This document shows positions 59,484 to 64,000 of a stretch of DNA of 64,000 nucleotides, piece by piece; position 1 is the first letter of the stretch, and every line of letters starts with the position of its first letter. The position numbers were made by a program, and so were the translations under genes. Below the pieces are notes generated by a model that saw only the letters and a program-made list of their open reading frames with translations, was not told where the DNA came from and did not search any database. Where the stretch lies: positions 19,846,852 through 19,910,851 of the forward strand of contig CM070508.1 of NCBI GenBank assembly GCA_036346375.1, written 5' to 3'. The DNA comes from Guadua angustifolia (Eukaryota > Streptophyta > Magnoliopsida > Poales > Poaceae).

Positions 59484-60198
59484 TGTTTGCACCCAAATTT
59501 GGCAGGTCTGATGTCATAGAAATCGGTTTTGGTAAGGGATATATCGGTTATAGCAAGTTGATGCAGTTTCGGATTGGAAGGCCTCGATCCTAAGGAAATC
59601 GAGTCCAATACGGGCAGGATAGGAGATTGAGAAGGATACGATCGGGCTTTATATGGTAAGGAGAGATTGAGGCCGATACGGGTGATTGAGGAAACTGAGA
59701 AGGACACGTTCGGACCGAGTGCTATATAAGAGGACTAGAGGCGAGAGGAAAAGATGCCCAGAGCCAACCCACAAATTTACACATTACTTTTTACCTTCTG
59801 CATTAGGTTTAGATTAGAACAATCCCTCTTCAAGTCTTGTACTCAAGTCTTGTACAGTCTTTCGTCGAATAATACGAAAGCGCGATCGCGGTTATTGTTC
59901 TTCGTTGACTCCTATCCAGGTCTGATTTGCTCTGTTTTGCTGCGCATCGCTTTCTCAGAGTTTATCTGCCTCTTACCCTTCCAGCTAGCCTTCATCGGCT
60001 AGTTGCTACCCTTACGTTCCATCGGCTTGTAGCCGATCGATCTAGGCCGACCAGCACTTTGGTACTGGCCTTAACGATTCACGTTCCCCTTGTCGATTGT
60101 TCAGGTCAAATCGACTGGCACGCTCGCGCAAAACTGAATCCGGTGTTCGTCCAGTGTGTTGCGATCAAAAATCCTACATCACGTTTTTTGTGTCAACA
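59484..60198 (+). repeat. Right LTR of the gag-only element
   Basis: 715 bp, same ends and a TATATAA box at 59,723-59,729. It differs from the left LTR by scattered substitutions and small indels plus the 40-bp segment missing on the left. Confidence 0.92.
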
Positions 60199-60203
60199 GT
60201 TAT

Positions 60204-60972
60204 CTACCTCTTAATAATGATAAAAACTCTAGTCTAGTCTGATCACCTTCTACGGTACTACTCAAACAAGAAGTAATCAATCTCGATCCCCGAAGCAGCA
60301 GCAACTAGTCACAGTGGCATACAAGCACTAGCATGGTTGCAGAAGACGTGCGCCCAGCGCCCGCTCCGTTACTAACACGAAAAGATGCGTGCAGCGTAGA
60401 GTTGGGCGTTGGACCGAGGTTTTTTTTTTCCCGGCGTGTGGCACGGTAAGAACAGTATGGTTAAAGTACGGCACGTAAATGTATGTGTCGAATGGCACGT
60501 CTGCATGGACGTGCTTGAAGTAACATGGTATGAAACAGGCTTAATGGGTTCTGAGCAGGTATGACATACAACAGAGCATTCTGCCGTAATATTAATCATA
60601 CTGTAGCTCGTCCTATAGCCGATACCTTTTGCAATCCTCTCATGAGGAGAAAATAGAGAAAACGGAGGTGTTAAAATGTGGAGAATGAAGACGGGACAGT
60701 ACATGCTTACTGACATTGAACACACATACCAAGCCACTCTTCACTGAGGTACCTTATACAGGGTGTAAGGTTTTTAACGAGACAGTAACCTTGTACTTGT
60801 TCAAGAATTAATAAAATTTTGTTCTTTCCCTATATTGTCCACTATCTCAATTCTGGACACCTCCGACTCCTTTCCTCTCATCATAATAGTGCAAATAGAC
60901 CAAATCTGAACCGACACAACACGAAACCGATATGAATCACAAATAAACAGTGTATGAACTCGCCGAAGATGT
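60204..60972. other. Intergenic, no recognisable gene
   Basis: Mixed composition with a short T10 run at 60,420. The 121-codon frame on the minus strand at 60,372-60,737 has no recognisable domain. Confidence 0.4.
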
Positions 60973-60980
60973 GCCGTCAC

Positions 60981-63033
60981 TAGGGGTGAAAACGGATCGG
61001 ATACGGTCGGATATTGCTATTACCGTATCCTAATCCATATTTTTTTCCCGGATTCGGAATCGGATACGGTAAGACCGAATACGGATACGAATACGGATAT
61101 TTCGGATTTTCGGATACGGTATTGTCGGAGCGGATACATACCGGATTCGGTTCGGAAACGGATAATACAAACGGATACATACTTGTTGAAACATTCGAGT
61201 TCAACTAGCAATAAATTCATATATATTACACAAGTTTGACAACTCATACAACACAAATTTAACAAGAGTATCAAATTCATATATAACTTGAACAACTAAG
61301 TCGCTCTTGGCCAAATAATACCAAAGATAGCCAAATACTACCGACAACACATAGACATATTGAGCTCGCGGTACTCACGGGCTCCTGGCCTCTTGGGCGT
61401 AGTGCAAGTCAGGGTCTCAGGGAGCAGAGTTGTAGCCAAAATATTCTTCCACTAAACAATACCTTCATAACAGCAGAAGAAAGAAATGCCATCACATTCA
61501 CATTGACTGATTGACACCATAGTTTGATAGTATTGTTAAATGTCAGGTCTCCAAGTGATTCACCAATGAGATTTACTGAATGAAACTTAAACACACATGT
61601 GAATAAGTGGTTGTGTTCAATCTTATCTAGAAAGTATCATATACTTCTTTAGAACTGAATTGGCTGCATATACTGATATACAACAAGGATTAAAATACAA
61701 ACATGCATGAGGCTTCTCTGATTGAACATCTTAGTGGCAGGGAAGAAATAAATAAAGGCGCCAATTGAATTGATCCCTCTGAGATAATTCTTTGGGCTGC
61801 CCTGACAATAAAGCATGTAGCAGCTAGCGACTATATGTAGCAGAATGCAGGATAATTAGACACTAACGATTGGAAAACAAAACACAAAACTGACTTTTGC
61901 AACAAACTAGTCCCAGCATGCACACCACATCTCAAATCCATATAGCACAAAAAGATATCACAGGCCAGCATAGATAACAAGAATAAACATAAACTATTAA
62001 CGAGATCAGCAACCATTCAATCTTGAGGCAATAACCATTAACCGAGAGATCAAAGAATTCTAAGAATTTACAAACGAATTCTACAAGAAATTCCTAAACA
62101 ATCTAAAACCAGAGCTACTTCAGTTATTTTCAGAATTACAAGTCAATAGACTACAACCAAAGATGTCGGATCTTATTTATCACATGCAATCGGGTTTCAT
62201 CAAGAAAAGATCAATAACGAGAGAACTTCCTCCTAGCTTCGAATGGGTTCGGTATGCTCGAAAAGGAACAAGCCAATGATAGTTGGTATGAAAATTTCTT
62301 GTCCATGAAATTTACATAGAGCTAACTATTATCAATCATAACAAAACTTGTGAATGCTGCTTCCACAAGCATGCACATAAGTTCATTAAAGAATTACTCA
62401 ACCATATTCGATAGTTCAAACACGCAATGACATGCTACACAATAAAAAAACCATTCATCAACTAGGGTAAGGAGGAGGCGGCGGCGGGTCCCGGACCGGG
62501 AGGAGGAGGCGGCGGCGGGTCCCGGAAGGAGTCGGCGGTGGCGGGTCCCGGACCGGGAGGAGGAGGCGGCGGATCCCGGGAGGAGGAGGCGGCGGCGGGT
62601 CCCGGAAAGAGGAGGAGGCGGCGAGCAGCGACACAGGTCCCGGAGGCGAGCTCTGGCGGCGGAGGCTCAAGACTAGGGTTAGCTTTCGGGTTGGGACTTG
62701 GCGTTGGGGAATCGAGCGGGAGGCAGAGAGCGAGGGCGAGATTGAGGCTTGAGCTTGCGTGCGGGTTGGGGACTTGGGGTTCGGGCGGGTTGCTTTGACT
62801 CTTGACTTGAGTCGCCATGTCGCGCTTGTTTGTTATTCGGATATCCGGTTGGATAATATCCGTTTACCGTTTACCGCAGCGATTGATCGGATATCTCGTC
62901 TCCGTATCCGTTACGAATCCGGTAGTAAGTATCCGATCGTATCCGAATCCGGCGGATCACGGATTTTTTTCTCGGATCGGTTTTAGCGGATTCGAATCGG
63001 ATCGGACGGGATTAACCGTATCATTTTCACCTA
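60981..63033. mobile_element. hAT-type element, 2.05 kb, perfect TSD GCCGTCAC
   Basis: TAGGGGTGAAAACGG at the left and the inverse ATTTTCACCTA at the right are typical hAT termini. GCCGTCAC flanks it at 60,973-60,980 and 63,034-63,041 without a mismatch. Both ends carry dense CGGATACGG / CCGTATCCG words (61,000-61,160 and 62,830-63,020), the presumed subterminal binding sites. No BED zinc finger or hAT dimerisation domain is seen, so it is non-autonomous. A GC-rich exon-like block lies on the minus strand at 62,462-62,818. Confidence 0.9.
62462..62818 (-). CDS. Exon-like Pro-rich open frame inside the hAT element
   Basis: ATG at 62,818 opens a 118-codon frame beginning MATQVKSQSNPPEPQVPNPH, then SSLNLALALCLPL and a Pro/Ala-rich tail. 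The tail comes from a tandem repeat of about 30-60 bp with the core GGCGGCGGGTCCCGGA. The start is clean, just inside the right subterminal region. It could be the 5' exon of the lost transposase gene or a captured host exon. The repeated tail makes translation in the listed frame uncertain. Confidence 0.35.
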   Translation of the reverse strand: MATQVKSQSNPPEPQVPNPHASSSLNLALALCLPLDSPTPSPNPKANPSLEPPPPELASGTCVAARRLLLFPGPAAASSSRDPPPPPPGPGPATADSFRDPPPPPPPGPGPAAASSLP

Positions 63034-63265
63034 GCCGTCACAACCCGGCCTACCGACCTACTGTGCCGGCCCGGCACCACACCACGCCCACCTCTAGCGC
63101 GGTGATGTACGGAAGAGCTGGGAAAAAAATTTCATGGACCCGGGGTGCAAACCGGCGGCGGCTGGACCCTGGTCTCGATCAATGCCACATGGACGCCAGA
63201 CTAATCCAACGGTATATATCTCAACTCACGCCGGTGACAAAAACCGAGCTCGGCTCAAACCCAAT

Positions 63266-63562
63266 AGCTCTCGGTGAGTCGGCTCGATTCGCACTGGCGG
63301 GACTTGGGAACGAGGCGCCGGAGGACTCGATGAAAACGCGCGGACTCGCATTGGTAACGCAGGCGATCAAGCGGATGGCGGCGGCGGCGGGAGGAAGCGA
63401 GACGTCTTGCGGTCATTGCCGCAGCCCAACTTCGTGTTCGAGGCGGGGGAGCGCGTGCGGGCAGCAGCAAGCAGCGGCAAGGAGGCGGAGTGGTTTGGCG
63501 TTGGCCTCTCCGGTGGCGATAAGGGTCTCGCTGCGCTTCTTTGCTCGTTCATGGCGGCCTAA
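63266..63562 (+). other. Possible host coding exon, unidentified
   Basis: In the frame containing GAT at 63,365 the sequence reads, without stop for about 95 codons, DENARTRIGN, a short Gly run, then RKRDVLRSLPQPNFVFEAGE, RVRAAASSGKEAEWFGVG and LSGGDKGLAALLCSFMAA before TAA at 63,560. Composition looks protein-like, but there is no in-frame ATG at the left end, so it would need an upstream exon or be a fragment. ATG frames in the other phase (63,376 onward) give Ser/Arg-rich peptides. The following 440 bp look like a 3' flank. The family is not recognised. Confidence 0.25.
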
Positions 63563-64000
63563 TTGTGGCGGTGAGCATGGTAGATAGGATAGAGAGCTCG
63601 AGAGATCTATAATTTTGAGGCTGTGGGAAATATCTGTATACTGGTGCTGATGAGAGTGCCTGCTGGTTGTTTGTGTGTCAAAGATAAAATCGATCAGATG
63701 CACCATCGCGGTGGGTACTCCCATGGAAGGCACGGAAGGCGTTATGTAGTGCCCCAGAGGGAGCAAGTGTTAATATGGTCCAAGTGTATGCTTGGGGTAG
63801 GTGAATCGTGATTGGATTTCTTGATTCTCTTGGATGAATCGTGCTCTAGCTCACAGTCGAAAAGCAAACCGCTGGTCTTCAAATTCTGTATAAACTGGAA
63901 GCAAGATTTGTCTCCTCCTCTGCTTCCAGTCTGCGCACTAGCTAGTATAGTTGACACTAAGTTAGTAGTAGCCTGTTATATCTTGATCGTGATCTATAGA

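Larger units (their letters stand above)
56623..60198 (+). mobile_element. Gag-only LTR element (TR-GAG type, Ty3/gypsy-related), TSD GTTAT
   Basis: The left LTR is 56,623-57,295 and the right LTR 59,484-60,198. Both end GTGTCAACA. The right LTR starts TGTTTGCACCC, the left TATTTGCACCC (mutated terminus). TSD GTTAT is at 56,618-56,622 and 60,199-60,203. A primer-binding-site-like TTTGGCACGCCCGGTGGGAC follows the left LTR. A polypurine tract (AAAATTGGGGGGC) precedes the right LTR. Only gag lies between; there is no protease, RT, RNase H or integrase. At 3.6 kb it fits the described class of terminal-repeat elements with a GAG domain, which depend on autonomous relatives. Confidence 0.93.

Overview
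The window is repeat-rich nuclear DNA from a plant, most likely a grass. The evidence is several nested CACTA (En/Spm) DNA transposons with TNP2-type transposase remains, a Stowaway MITE, hAT elements with 8-bp target-site duplications (TSDs), Ty3/gypsy and Ty1/copia remains, spliced-looking host-type exons and long (AT)n tracts. I see no intact, confidently recognisable host gene. The species cannot be named from this sequence alone.

Layout. 1-405 is the 3' end of a gypsy LTR. 406-7.6 kb is intergenic DNA holding a 1.5-kb element built of ~170-bp repeats, a hAT-like remnant, a 233-bp MITE (TSD CAT) and a Stowaway MITE (TSD TA). 7.8-10.2 kb is a 2.4-kb TIR element rich in an ACTCCC motif. A 2.7-kb segment, S (9,679-12,405), is present again almost unchanged at 35,561-38,303. 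The two copies directly flank a 23-kb CACTA element (CACTA-1, 12,411-35,556). CACTA-1 has a TNP2 gene and a second gene with Transposase_24 and Ulp1-like regions. Its TNP2 gene is split by CACTA-2 (15,386-26,330, TSD TAT), which has its own decayed TNP2 and second gene.

38.3-41.2 kb is a GA-rich minisatellite split by a 2.45-kb solo LTR (TSD TAGGG). CACTA-3 begins at 41,165. Its second gene is split by CACTA-4 (about 47.0-50.53 kb), a non-autonomous element carrying exons that resemble the C-terminal part of a plant Deg protease. A hAT MITE (52,049-52,719) and an antisense copia gag remnant follow. 56,623-60,198 is a complete LTR element that encodes only a decayed gag (TSD GTTAT). 60,981-63,033 is a hAT-type element with a perfect TSD, GCCGTCAC. 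The last 1 kb may include a short host exon.

Working together. Each large CACTA element carries a TNP2-like transposase gene and a second Transposase_24-type gene, which may correspond functionally to En/Spm tnpD and tnpA. Short motif arrays at the element ends are the probable binding sites of the second protein. In CACTA-1 and CACTA-3 a related array also sits inside the element, just before the second gene. In CACTA-1 a long hairpin leader is likewise duplicated in front of both genes. This points to a two-promoter design with shared regulation. Nearly all coding sequence is frameshifted, so most of these elements could move only with help from elsewhere.
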